A stretch of 64,000 nucleotides of DNA from Arenimonas terrae (GTDB lineage Bacteria; Pseudomonadota; Gammaproteobacteria; Xanthomonadales; Xanthomonadaceae). Shown in pieces: positions 26,677-36,400 of the stretch. The stretch lies in NCBI RefSeq assembly GCF_006265115.1, contig NZ_SMDR01000001.1:1240001-1304000 (forward strand). Reading direction: 5' to 3'. How positions within the stretch are numbered: the stretch's first letter is position 1; each line of letters starts with the position of its first letter. A program made the position numbers and the translations under genes. The notes under the pieces were generated by a model. It had not been told where the DNA came from. It was given only the letters and a program-made list of their open reading frames with translations, and searched no databases.

Positions 26677-27489
26677 TCAGCGCGCCTTTTCCTCGGCCTT
26701 GGCGCGGTTCCAGTAGGCGTCCTGCGCCTCCAGGGACAGGTCCGAAAGCGCTACCGCGTCCGCGGCCGCCAGCTGCTCCATGCGCCGGAAACGGCGTTCG
26801 AACTTGTGGTTGGCGCGGCGCAGCGCCGTGCCGAAGTCCACCTTGCCATGGCGGGTGAGGTTGGCGACCACGAACAGCACGTCGCCCAGCTCGTCCTCCA
26901 GCCGGTCGCGCGCGCCCTCGTCGCCGGCCGCCACGGCGGCGAACTCGGCCCGCACTTCCTCGATCTCCTCATGCAGCTTGGCGATCACCGGCGTCGGGTC
27001 GGGCCAGTCGAAGCCGACGGTGGCGGCGCGCTTCTGCAGCTTCACCGCGCGCTGCCATTCCGGCAGGCCGCGGGCGATGCCGGCCAGCACGCTCGTATCG
27101 GTGTCGCCGCGCCCGGCGCGCTCCTGCCGCTTCAGTTCTTCCCAGTTCGCCAGCTGCGCCTCAGCGTCCGCCTGGGCGGCGACGTCGCCGAACACATGCG
27201 GGTGCCGGCGCACCATCTTGTCGTTGATCGCCGCGGCGACGTCGGCGAAGGCGAAGTGCCCGGCCTCCTCGGCCATGCGGGCATGGAAGACCACCTGCAG
27301 CAGCAGGTCGCCCAGCTCGTCGCGCAGCTCGTGCATGTCGCCGCGCTGGATCGCGTCGGCCACTTCGTAGGCCTCTTCGATCGTGTACGGCGCGATCGTC
27401 GAGAAATCCTGCTTCACGTCCCAGGGGCAGCCGCGCTCGGGGTCGCGCAGGCGGGCCATGATCGCGATCAGTTCGTCGATCTCAGCCAT
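26677..27489 (-). CDS. mazG: Nucleoside triphosphate pyrophosphohydrolase MazG
   Basis: Hydrolyses NTPs to NMP and pyrophosphate, cleaning aberrant nucleotides and moderating the stringent response. ATG 27489 gives 270 residues with the first MazG domain (LRDPERGCPWDVKQ, LRDELGDLLLQVVFHARMA with the EExxD-type metal ligands) and the second one (LEDELGDVLFVVANLTRHG), as in the full two-domain enzyme. Its start overlaps the end of cysQ by 8 bases. Confidence 0.95.
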   Translation of the reverse strand: MAEIDELIAIMARLRDPERGCPWDVKQDFSTIAPYTIEEAYEVADAIQRGDMHELRDELGDLLLQVVFHARMAEEAGHFAFADVAAAINDKMVRRHPHVFGDVAAQADAEAQLANWEELKRQERAGRGDTDTSVLAGIARGLPEWQRAVKLQKRAATVGFDWPDPTPVIAKLHEEIEEVRAEFAAVAAGDEGARDRLEDELGDVLFVVANLTRHGKVDFGTALRRANHKFERRFRRMEQLAAADAVALSDLSLEAQDAYWNRAKAEEKAR

Positions 27490-28279
27490 GCGGCGGATCC
27501 AGCCATTCGCGCCAGGGCAGCCCGGCATCGCCCAGGGCGATGAAGTCGGGGTTGAGGATGTTTTCCTTGCGGTTGTAGTCCAGCGGCCTGCCGTCCAGAC
27601 GCAGCACCACGCCGCCGGCGCCCTCCAGCACGCACTGCGCGGCGGCGGTATCCCACTCGCTGGTCGGGCCGAAGCGCGGGTAGACGTCGATGCGGCCCTC
27701 GGCGATGCGGCAGAACTTCAGCGACGAACCCAGGCCGTGGCGCTCGGTCTCGCCCATGCGCTGCAGGGCCGCGGCGGTGCGCTCGTCCAGGTGCGAACGG
27801 CTGGCGGCGACGCGCAGCGGTGCGGTAGCCGGGCGGCGCGTGAGCAGGGCGATGTCGCCGCCGGCTTCGCGCAGGAAGGCGCCGGCGCCGCGCTCGGCGT
27901 GCAGCAGGTAGTCGAACACCGGGGCGTAGACCACGCCGAGCACCGGCACGCCGTCCTCGACCAGGGCGATGTTGACGGTGAACTCGCCGTTCTTCTTGAC
28001 GAACTCGCGGGTGCCGTCGAGCGGGTCCACCAGCCAGTGCCGGTTCCAGGTGCGGCGCACCGACCACGGGATGTCGGCGTCCTCCTCGCTCAGCACCGGG
28101 ATGTCGGGCGCGAGCGCGCGCAGGCCCTCGACGATGATCCGGTGCGAGGCCAGGTCGGCCTGGGTCAGCGGCGAGTTGTCGTCCTTGTGTTCGACGTCGA
28201 AGTCCTGGGCGTAGACCTCGAGGATGGCGGCGCCGGCGGCCGTGGCCAGGCGCAGGCAGGCTTCGCGCAGCTCGCTCAC
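27482..28279 (-). CDS. cysQ: 3'(2'),5'-bisphosphate nucleotidase CysQ
   Basis: Converts the sulfate-assimilation by-product adenosine 3',5'-bisphosphate to AMP; member of the inositol monophosphatase superfamily. The 265-residue product has the metal motifs SEEDADIPW and WLVDPLDGTREF followed by FTVNIALV, and a late SEWDTAAAQCVLEGAGG block. The start is a GTG embedded in the nudE stop (GTGA), so nudE-cysQ-mazG read as one coupled unit. Confidence 0.94.
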   Translation of the reverse strand: MSELREACLRLATAAGAAILEVYAQDFDVEHKDDNSPLTQADLASHRIIVEGLRALAPDIPVLSEEDADIPWSVRRTWNRHWLVDPLDGTREFVKKNGEFTVNIALVEDGVPVLGVVYAPVFDYLLHAERGAGAFLREAGGDIALLTRRPATAPLRVAASRSHLDERTAAALQRMGETERHGLGSSLKFCRIAEGRIDVYPRFGPTSEWDTAAAQCVLEGAGGVVLRLDGRPLDYNRKENILNPDFIALGDAGLPWREWLDPPHG

Positions 28280-28818
28280 GGGCGCATCCCCAGCACTTCG
28301 CGCACGATGAACAGCGCGGCCAGCGAGCGGCCTTCCGAACAGTCCTCGAGCAGCATCAGCTCATGCAGCCGGTCCAGGCGCCAGGGCACGACTTCGAGCT
28401 CCTCGGGTTCGTCGCCGGGCAGGCGCTCCGGATACAGGTCTTCGGCGAGCACGAGGTGGATCTCGTGATTCATGTAGGTCGGCGCCAGGCTGATCGAGCG
28501 CAGGCGGGTGAGCTTGCGGGCGCCGAAGCCGACTTCTTCCTTCAGCTCGCGGTTGGCGGCGTCGAGCACGTCCTCGCCCGGATCCATGCGGCCCTTGGGC
28601 AGGCCCAACTCGTAGCGGTGCATGCCGGCGGCGTACTCGCGGATCAGCAGCACGGTGCCGGGTTCGGGCACGGCGGCGATGATCACCGAGCCGTGGCCGC
28701 CGCTCTTGAGACGCTCGTAGCGCCGGCGCTCGCCGTTGCTGAATTCCAGGTCGATCACCTCGCGCCGGCCTTCGCTGCCGTGCTCCTCGCGACCGTGGAT
28801 GATCGGCAGCGGGCGCAT
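28276..28818 (-). CDS. nudE: Nudix hydrolase NudE (ADP compounds hydrolase)
   Basis: A 180-residue Nudix enzyme hydrolysing ADP-ribose, NADH and diadenosine polyphosphates. The Nudix box is complete: GRMDPGEDVLDAANRELKEE followed by VGF. The adjacent genes cysQ and mazG are the usual neighbours of nudE. The N-terminal EVIDLEFSNGERRRYERL and the region ISLAPTYMNHEIHL support NudE over other Nudix families. Confidence 0.92.
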   Translation of the reverse strand: MRPLPIIHGREEHGSEGRREVIDLEFSNGERRRYERLKSGGHGSVIIAAVPEPGTVLLIREYAAGMHRYELGLPKGRMDPGEDVLDAANRELKEEVGFGARKLTRLRSISLAPTYMNHEIHLVLAEDLYPERLPGDEPEELEVVPWRLDRLHELMLLEDCSEGRSLAALFIVREVLGMRP

Positions 28819-28939
28819 CAGCGACGGGCCTCGGGACGCGGGCAGGAAAGAAGGTCGGGCATGCCGGGATTCTAGCGGCTGCCCGGCCCGCCGTCGCGCC
28901 GCCGTGGACAGGGCCGGCCCCGGCGCGGATCATCCGCGC

Positions 28940-30316
28940 ATGGACACCCTAGATCCCGCCCGCCTCGCCGAGGCCGAGGCCTGGCGCGCCCGCGACCTGG
29001 CCGTCGTCTGGCACCCCTGCACCCAGATGAAGGAACACCCCGGCACCCTGCCCCTGGTGCCGATCCGGCGCGGCCGCGGCGCCTGGCTCGAAGGCGTGGA
29101 CGGCCGGCGCTACCTCGACGCCGTCAGCAGCTGGTGGACCAACCTGTTCGGCCACGGCGAACCGCGCATCGCTGCGGCGATCGCGGCCCAGGCGCACGAA
29201 CTCGAACACGTCATCTACGCCGGCTTCTCGCACGCGCCCGGCCTGGCCCTGGCCGAGGCGCTGGTGGCGAAGGCGCCGGCCGGGCTGGAGCGCGTGTTCT
29301 ACGGCGACAACGGCTCGGCCGCGGTCGAGATCGCGCTGAAGATGAGCTTCCACAGCCACGCCAACCGCGGCGATGCCGGCCGCACCCGCTTCATCGCCAT
29401 CGGCAACGGCTACCACGGCGAGACGCTGGGCGCGCTGTCGATGGCCGATATCCCTCTCTACCGCCGCGTCTACGCGCCCCTGCTGCTGGAGCCGCTGTTC
29501 GCCCCCTCGCCCGATGCCTGGGAGGCCGAACCCGGCGAGTCCGCCGAAGCCTGCGCCCTGCGCCGCGCCGGCGAACTCGAGGCCCTCTTCGCGGCGAACG
29601 AGGGCCAGGTCTGCGCGCTGATCCTCGAGCCGCTGGTGCAGTGCGCCGGTGGCATGCGCATGTACCACCCGGCCTATCTGCGCCGCGCCCGCGAGATCTG
29701 CGACGCGCACGGCGCGCACCTGATCGCCGACGAGATCGCCGTGGGCTTCGGCCGCACCGGCACCCTGTTCGCCTGTGAGCAGGCCGGCATCTCGCCCGAT
29801 TTCCTGTGCCTGTCCAAGGGCCTGACCGGCGGCTTCCTGCCGATGTCGGCGGTGCTGACCACGGCCGCGGTCTACGACGCCTTCCTCGACGACTCGCGCG
29901 AGCGCGCCTTCCTGCATTCGCACAGCTACACCGGCAATCCGCTCGGCTGCGCCGCGGCCCTGGCCTCGCTGGCGATCTTCGACAGCGACGACGTGCTGGC
30001 GCGCAACCGCGGCACGGCCGCGCGCATGGCCGAACTCGCGGCGCCGCTGGCGCAGCATCCGCAGGTCGGCGAAGTGCGCCAGACCGGCATGATCCTAGCC
30101 TTCGAGCTCGTCGCGAACCGGCGCACTCGCCGGCCCTATCCCGCCGCAGACCGGCGCGGCCTGCGGGCCTACCGCCACGCGATCGAGCGCGGCGTGGTGC
30201 TGCGCCCGCTCGGCGACATCCTGTACTGGATGCCGCCCTACTGCGTCGGCGAAGAGGAACTCGCGCATCTTTCGGCAGTCACAGCCTCCGCCATCGAGGA
30301 GGCCTGCCGCCCATGA
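28940..30316 (+). CDS. bioA: Adenosylmethionine-8-amino-7-oxononanoate aminotransferase BioA
   Basis: PLP enzyme of biotin synthesis that aminates KAPA to DAPA using S-adenosylmethionine as donor. From ATG 28940 it is 458 residues. Motifs include VWHPCTQMKEH, DAVSSWWTNLFGH, YGDNGSAAVEIALKM, the cofactor-binding LIADEIAVGFGRTG and the Schiff-base Lys in LSKGLTGG. The long open frame upstream of this ATG reads into a divergent gene and is spurious. It overlaps rsmE (ATGA) and is divergent from nudE; no other bio gene is in the window. Confidence 0.96.
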   Translation: MDTLDPARLAEAEAWRARDLAVVWHPCTQMKEHPGTLPLVPIRRGRGAWLEGVDGRRYLDAVSSWWTNLFGHGEPRIAAAIAAQAHELEHVIYAGFSHAPGLALAEALVAKAPAGLERVFYGDNGSAAVEIALKMSFHSHANRGDAGRTRFIAIGNGYHGETLGALSMADIPLYRRVYAPLLLEPLFAPSPDAWEAEPGESAEACALRRAGELEALFAANEGQVCALILEPLVQCAGGMRMYHPAYLRRAREICDAHGAHLIADEIAVGFGRTGTLFACEQAGISPDFLCLSKGLTGGFLPMSAVLTTAAVYDAFLDDSRERAFLHSHSYTGNPLGCAAALASLAIFDSDDVLARNRGTAARMAELAAPLAQHPQVGEVRQTGMILAFELVANRRTRRPYPAADRRGLRAYRHAIERGVVLRPLGDILYWMPPYCVGEEELAHLSAVTASAIEEACRP

Positions 30317-31047
30317 GGACGATCCGCTGTTTCGTCGACCAGCCGCTCGCGATCGGCCAGGTCCTGACCCTGCCCGAAGACGCCAGCGCCCATCTGTTGC
30401 GCGTGCTGCGCCTGGCGCCCGGCGACGAGGTCGTGCTGTTCAACGGCGACGGCGCCGACTACGGCGCGCGGCTGCTGTCGGCCGCCAAGCGCGGCGCCGA
30501 GGCCGAGGTGCATTCCCGCCACGATGCCGGCCGCGAGTCGCCGCTGCGCATCACCCTGGCCCAGGGCATCGCCCGCGGCGAGAAGATGGACCTGGTGCTG
30601 CAGAAGGCCACCGAGCTGGGCGTGGCCGCGATCGCACCGATCGTCACCGAGCGCACTGAAGTGAAACTCGACGCCGAACGCGCCGGCAAGCGCCTGGCGC
30701 ACTGGCGCGGCGTGCTGGCCGCGGCCTGCGGCCAGAGCGGCCGCGCCCGCCTGCCGGCATTGTCCGAACCGGTGGCGTTGGCCACCTATGCCGCCGGCGA
30801 GTCCGCCGACCTCAAGCTGGTGCTCGACCCGCAGGGCAGCCTCGCGCTGTCGGCGCTGCCGCTTCAGTCGGGCCAATCGGTCGCACTGGTGGTCGGCCCG
30901 GAAGGCGGCCTCTCCGAACGCGACCTCGCCACCCTGCGCGCCGCCGGCTTCCAGGGCCTGAAGCTCGGCCCCCGCATCCTGCGCACCGAAACCGCCGGCC
31001 TCACCGCCATCGCCGCCCTGCAAACCCTCCACGGCGACCTGGGCTGA
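30313..31047 (+). CDS. rsmE: 16S rRNA m3U1498 methyltransferase RsmE
   Basis: SPOUT-class methyltransferase modifying U1498 of 16S rRNA. The 244-residue protein has an N-terminal PUA-like part (DASAHLLRVLRLAPGDEVVL), the substrate segment KATELGVAAIAPIVTERTEV, and the SAM-binding trefoil knot VVGPEGGLSERD and LGPRILRTETA. Translation is coupled to bioA through a 4-base overlap. It converges on chpC with the tandem repeat in between. Confidence 0.96.
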   Translation: MRTIRCFVDQPLAIGQVLTLPEDASAHLLRVLRLAPGDEVVLFNGDGADYGARLLSAAKRGAEAEVHSRHDAGRESPLRITLAQGIARGEKMDLVLQKATELGVAAIAPIVTERTEVKLDAERAGKRLAHWRGVLAAACGQSGRARLPALSEPVALATYAAGESADLKLVLDPQGSLALSALPLQSGQSVALVVGPEGGLSERDLATLRAAGFQGLKLGPRILRTETAGLTAIAALQTLHGDLG

Positions 31048-31077
31048 CAACACCTCCGGACGCCACCCGAACGAAAG

Positions 31078-31303
31078 CCCCCTTGGTAAGGGGGCGCGCC
31101 GACAGGCGCGGGGATTGGAAGTGATGAGTCGGGGCCCGCGATCCGCGCAGCGGATCGTGGGAGTTCCTGGGCGAATGCCCGGGAACTACTCCCCCTTAGT
31201 AAGGGGGGCGCGCCAAAGGCGCCGGGGATTGGATGCCTGGCGTCGGGGCCCGAGATTTGCGAAGCAAATCTTGGGAGTTTCGGGGCGCCCGCCCCGAAAC
31301 TAC
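31078..31303. repeat. Two tandem 113-bp hairpin-rich repeat units
   Basis: Unit A is 31078-31190 and unit B 31191-31303. Each contains, in the same order, CCCCCTT/AAGGGGG, a GGCGCG-type hairpin, a 9-bp hairpin (31138-31158 in A, 31251-31271 in B) and an 11-bp hairpin ending in AACT. Although the two copies differ, the stems stay paired: GATCCGC/GCGGATC in A becomes GATTTGC/GCAAATC in B. The last bases overlap the chpC stop. The position between convergent rsmE and chpC suggests a role in transcription termination or mRNA protection. Probably a dispersed genomic repeat family. Confidence 0.8.
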
Positions 31304-31776
31304 GCCGCCTGACTGCTGTTGCCGAGCGCCTTCTGGATCAGCAGCTCGATGCTCAGCAGGTCGGGCACGGCGGCCGGGTCGTCGTTGAGCGTGACGCGCG
31401 AGTGCACGCCCAGCGGCAGTTCCTTGATGTCGTGCGATTCCACCAGCGCCGTGGTGGACACGGTGACCAGGCGCGGGAAGCCCTGCGACAGCACCGCGAA
31501 GAAGGGCAGCTTGCTGTTGCCGCCCAGGGCCTTGAGCACGGCGACCTTGGCGCCGAGATGGCCGTCCTCGTTCGACCAGCCGGCCAGGCGCGAGAACGAC
31601 AGCAGCGGCAGGCGCCAGCCGCGCCAGCGCACGCGGCCGAGCAGCCAGTCCGGCGCGTTCTCCACCGCCTCGGGCTCGGAGTACGTGATGACCTCGGCCA
31701 CGCTGGCGTTCGGCAGCAGCAGCCGGCCATTGGTGACCGTGATCAGGACGCCTCGGATGTCGCGCTGGGAACTCAT
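31300..31776 (-). CDS. chpC: CheW-like protein ChpC
   Basis: A 158-residue CheW-domain adaptor. Key segments are LLLPNASVAEVITYSEPEAV, the WLLGRVRWRGWRLPLLSF strand pair and a terminal helix. In type IV pilus systems ChpC is a second CheW homologue besides PilI, thought to link the sensor kinase to further receptors. It is the last gene of the pilG-to-chpC operon, 14 bases after chpB. Confidence 0.9.
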   Translation of the reverse strand: MSSQRDIRGVLITVTNGRLLLPNASVAEVITYSEPEAVENAPDWLLGRVRWRGWRLPLLSFSRLAGWSNEDGHLGAKVAVLKALGGNSKLPFFAVLSQGFPRLVTVSTTALVESHDIKELPLGVHSRVTLNDDPAAVPDLLSIELLIQKALGNSSQAA

Positions 31777-31790
31777 GGGTATCTCCTAGA

Positions 31791-33488
31791 TCAGGTCCAG
31801 CGCTCGACGATCAGTCGGGCCAGTTCGGACGGCTCGGCCACTTCGGCGCCGGCGGCGATCACCGATTCGGCGGCGCTGGCGTCGAAGCAGGTCGCCGGGG
31901 TCTGCGCCAGCACGCGCGCGCCCGATGCCTTGAGCGCCAACACGGCCGGAACCACCGACGCCGCCGCACCGCTGAGCAGCAGCACCATGCTGTCGGCCGC
32001 CGGCAGCGCCGACACGATCGAGGGAAGATCGCCGCCCTGGGTGAAGGTGAAGTTGCCGTCGCCATGACGGATGCCGACGCCGGGCGGCAGCACCGCCACG
32101 CGACCGGAGAAGGCCAGTTTGCCTTCCAGGGCAAGGTCGAGCGGAAGGCGGCTGGCCTTGGCCAGCTGGCCGACGAGGCGATCGTGCTTGCCCGTATCCA
32201 GGTGCTGGTAAAGCAGCACAGGCACCGGCAGGGTGGGCGGCAGGGCCGACAACAGCTGGCGGACCGCATCGGGGCCGCCCAGGCCGGCAAACACCAGCAG
32301 GGCGCCGTTGTTGATCACGGACTCGTGCACGCTTTCGGCGTCGGCCAGGCTCAGCCCGGCACCGCGGCCGGACTTCGGAGCCTGCCCGCCGGCGGATACG
32401 GCCTCCTCCACGGCGGCGCCGGCTTCGATCTCGGCATCCATGGGAATCAGCTCGAGTGCACCGAATCCGGAGCTGCGTGCCGCCGGTGCGGTCGGCGCGG
32501 GCTTGCCCGGCGAGTCGGCCACCGGCGCCTGGACGGAACTCGAAAAATCCGGCTCTTTCGGTACCTGGCGCTGCTCGCTGGCTTCGTAGGCATCGAGCTG
32601 CGCCGCCAGGGCGGCGACATCGTCGTCCATGCCCTCGGCCAGGGCGACGTCGTCTTCGCTGAAGGACGAGAAGCTCACCGGTCCGTCGGCCAGTTCGACG
32701 TCGGCGAGCAGCGGCTCGTCGGCCAGGTCGAGCGAGTCGGTGTCGTCGGCGACCGTCAGGCGCGCGCCCTCTTCAGGCAGGGCGGAAAGGTCGATGTCCA
32801 TGGACTGTGGATCAAAGTCGAGGCTGTCGTCCAGGCCGGGCACGCCGCGCGGCGTGGTTTCGACCTGGGCATCGGCACGGCCCATCGCCTGCTCCAGGTC
32901 GCCCAGGTCCAGCTCCAGCTCGGCATCGTCCAGGCCGGGCTCGGCAACGGCGGGCTCCACCTCGGCGGTTTCGACCGGCACGTCGGCCAGGGAAGGCGTG
33001 CTCGGCACCCATTCGGACAGGTCCAGCGATTCGGCCGCGTAGTCTTCGAGCTTCTCGTGCGCCATTTCCTGCGCCGGCGTCGGCGGCGCGCCGGGCTGGG
33101 GCGAGAGGTCGAATTCGGGCAGGTGATCGGCGCCGCCGGGCGCCGGCGGCAGCAGGTCGCCGCCCACCAGCTTGGCGGCCAGGTGCCGGGCCCAGCGCGC
33201 AAGGTCCCAACCGTCGAGCTGGCGGGTCACCTCGGCGTCGTCGTACATCACCTCGACGCCTGGCGCGGCCAACAGGTCGTCGAAGCGCGAAAGCGCATCC
33301 TCGACCGCAGGCTCCAGGCTGACCAGGACCACCGAGGGCTTCTCGCCCGCGACGGTGCCGGGATCGAGTTCGGCCGGGTCGCCTTCGGCGACCAGCTGCG
33401 CGCCCAGTTCCGCCAGCGCACGGCGGAGCTGGTCACGCGCGTCGCCCGGGCGGGCCAGCAGCGCAACACGAACCGGCGACTCAAGCAT
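31791..33488 (-). CDS. chpB: ChpB, CheB-like protein with apparently degenerate methylesterase domain
   Basis: A 565-residue product in the chpB position. The N-terminal part (RVALLARPGDARDQLRRALA) looks like a receiver-type fold without the usual phospho-Asp motif. An acidic, low-complexity linker follows (about residues 130-370). Residues about 390-565 align by eye with the CheB methylesterase domain. The active-site Ser-Thr-Gly-Gly region reads FAGLGGPDAVRQLL without the Ser. The His is kept in LLYQHLDTGKH. The catalytic Asp loop (GMGNDG in active CheB) reads SGAAASVV. Two of three catalytic residues therefore seem lost. It probably binds or regulates PilJ or ChpA without demethylating. 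Overlaps chpA by 8 bases. Confidence 0.8.
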   Translation of the reverse strand: MLESPVRVALLARPGDARDQLRRALAELGAQLVAEGDPAELDPGTVAGEKPSVVLVSLEPAVEDALSRFDDLLAAPGVEVMYDDAEVTRQLDGWDLARWARHLAAKLVGGDLLPPAPGGADHLPEFDLSPQPGAPPTPAQEMAHEKLEDYAAESLDLSEWVPSTPSLADVPVETAEVEPAVAEPGLDDAELELDLGDLEQAMGRADAQVETTPRGVPGLDDSLDFDPQSMDIDLSALPEEGARLTVADDTDSLDLADEPLLADVELADGPVSFSSFSEDDVALAEGMDDDVAALAAQLDAYEASEQRQVPKEPDFSSSVQAPVADSPGKPAPTAPAARSSGFGALELIPMDAEIEAGAAVEEAVSAGGQAPKSGRGAGLSLADAESVHESVINNGALLVFAGLGGPDAVRQLLSALPPTLPVPVLLYQHLDTGKHDRLVGQLAKASRLPLDLALEGKLAFSGRVAVLPPGVGIRHGDGNFTFTQGGDLPSIVSALPAADSMVLLLSGAAASVVPAVLALKASGARVLAQTPATCFDASAAESVIAAGAEVAEPSELARLIVERWT

Positions 33489-36400
33489 TGACCGGCTCCA
33501 TGCCCAGCATCTCGAACACGTTCCGCATCAGCTCGACTTCCTGGTAGGGCTTGCCGAGATAGCGGTTGACGCCGATGTCGAAGGCGCGCTGGCGGTGCTT
33601 CTCGCCGGTGCGCGAGGTGATCATGATGATCGGCACGTCCTTCAGGCGCGGGTCCGACTTCATGTTCTGGGCCAGCTCGTAGCCGTCCATGCGCGGCATC
33701 TCGATATCGAGCAGCATCAGGTCGGGCACGCGCTCGGCCATCTTCTCGATGGCGTCCACGCCGTCCTTCGCCGTGAGCACCTCGAAGTTGTGGCGCTCGA
33801 GCACGCGGCCGGTGACCTTGCGCATGGTGATCGAGTCGTCCACCACCATCACCGCCGGGATGCGGCGGGCGACCGGGGCCGGCGCGGCCGCGGCCAGTTC
33901 GACGCTGCGGTCGATGCTGGCCTGGCGGCGCACCAGCGGCGCGACGTCGAGGATCACGACGACGCGGCCGTCGCCCATGATGGTCGCGCCGAAGATGCCC
34001 GGGATCGAGTTGACCTGCGGACCCACCGGCTTGACCACGATTTCCTTGCTGCCCAGCACCTGGTCGATGCAGATCGCGGCGCGCAGGTCGCCGGAGCGGG
34101 CCAGCAGCAGCGGCATCTGCAGGCTGTCCTGCGCCTTGGCCGGGGCATGGCCGATCAGGCGGCCCAGGTCGTGGATGGCGTAGGACTCGCCGGCGTAGGT
34201 GAAGGCCGGAGTGTCGGTGGCGAGCTGCTTGTCGAGCTCGGCGCGGCTCATGCGGCCCACGCCCTGCACCGACGCGATCGGCACCGCGAAGCTGGTGTCG
34301 CCGATCTTGACGAACACCGCCTGCGTGACCGCGAGCGTGAACGGCAGGCGGATGGTGAAGGTACTGCCCTTGCCGACTTCGGATTCGATGCTGAGCGAGC
34401 CGCCGAGCTGGCGGATTTCGCTGTACACCACGTCCATGCCGACGCCGCGGCCGGCCAGGCGGCTGACCGACTGGGCGGTGGAGAAGCCGGTCTCGAGGAT
34501 GAAGCCGTAGAGCGTCTGGTCGGAGACTTCGGCGTCGGCCTTGAGCAGGCCGCGCTCGATCGCCTTCTTCCGGATCGCTTCCTTGTCCAGGCCCTTGCCG
34601 TCGTCGCTGACCTTGAGCACGACTTCGGAACCTTCGCGCTGCACCTGGATGCGGACGGTGCCCTCTTCCGGCTTCTTGAGCTTGCGGCGGTCGGCCGGCA
34701 CTTCCAGGCCGTGCGCGATCGCATTGCGCAGCATGTGTTCGAGCGGCGCGGTCATGCGGTCGAGCACGTTGCGGTCCATTTCGCCGCTGGCGCCGTCGAC
34801 CTTCAGGTTGACCTGCTTGCCGGTCTCGCTGCCCGACTGGCGCAGCACGCGGCGCAGGCGCGGAACCAGCGCGTCGAAGGGCACCATGCGCGTGCGCATG
34901 AGGCCTTCCTGCAGGTCCGAGCTCACGCGCGACTGCTGCAGCAGCAGGGTTTCGTACTGGCGGGTCAGGTCGTCGAGCGAACCCTGCAGGCTGACCAGGT
35001 CGGCTGCGGACTCGGACAGCGAACGCGACAGCTGCTGCTGGGTGGTGAAACGGTCGAGCTCCAGCGGATCGAAGGTCTCGTCGCCGGTGTCGCCCTCGCG
35101 CTGGTAGCGCGCGATGATCTGCGCCTCGGTCTCGATGTCGAGCTTGCGCAGCTGCTCGCGCAGTCGCGTGGTGGTCTGGCCAAGTTCGCCGAGGTTGGCG
35201 CGGAACGCGCCGAGCTGCTGTTCGAGGCGGGCGCGGTAGATGGCCACCTCGCCGGCGTAGTTGACCAGGCGGTCGAGCAGGTCGGCGCGGATGCGGACCT
35301 GTTCCTGCGGCGCGCGGACGCCGCTGCCATCGTCTTCTTCGCCCAGTCCTTCGATCGGCGCCGACAGCGGCGCCATCTCGTTGGCGGCGCCGGTACGCGG
35401 TGCCAGCACCGGACGGACGACGGCGGCTTCCTCGGCGGCGGCAGCCTTGCGGTCCAGCGCCGTTTCGGTCGCCGCGGGGCGCGCCTGGGCCGGTGCCGGC
35501 GCGGCGGTACCGGTGACCTCGAGCGGACGGCCCTTGGCCAGGGCGTCGATCTGCGCGATCAGGTTCGCCGGCAGCACGATGGCCTTGCGCTCGCCGACAC
35601 GCGTGACCATGCCGTGCAGGCGGTCGAAGGCGCGTTCGAGCACGACGACTCCGGTCTGGTCGAGTTCGCGGCGGCCTTCGGCCACCACTTCGAGCAGGGA
35701 CTCCATCGCATGGCCGAGTTCGCCGACCGGGTAGATGCCGGCCATGCGCGCACCGCCCTTGAGCGTATGCAGGTCGCGCTGCAGGCCGATGACGAGCTCG
35801 CGATCGGTGGTGTTGTCGCGCAGGCTGGCCAGCAGCCCATCGGAATGGTCGAGCAGGTCGCCCGACTCTTCCAGGAAGATGTCCAACAGGTCGACGTCGA
35901 TATCGCTGGTGTCGAGTTCGGCGTCCGGATCATCCGGATCCAGGGCCAGCGGGACCTGGGAGGCGGATTCGTCCTGGCCGTCGTCGAGTTCGGCTTCGAC
36001 GGTTTCGGCCACGACGGCGGCTTCGACAGGCGCGGCCTCTTCGACCGCCTCGGCGGGTTCGACGGCTTCCACGACCTCCACGACCTCGAAGTCCAGGACG
36101 TCGAGGGTGGAGACTTCGATCGTTTCGACCGGGAGCTCGGCGACAGACTCCGGCGCAGCGGCGACCGCCGCATCGGGAGAGGTCAGGGCCTCGAGTTCGT
36201 CCAGGCTCAGGCCATAGAAATCGTCTGCCGGCGCCGGGGCCGCGATGGCGGCGGCGGCTTCGGCAGCGGCAGCGGCGGCTTCGGCAGCGGCGGCTTCGGC
36301 AGCGGCGGCTTCGGCAGCGGCGGCTTCGGCAGCGGCGGCTTCGGCTGCAGCAGCTTCGGCAGCAGCGGCTTCGGCAGCGGCGGCTTCGGCAGCGGCGGCT

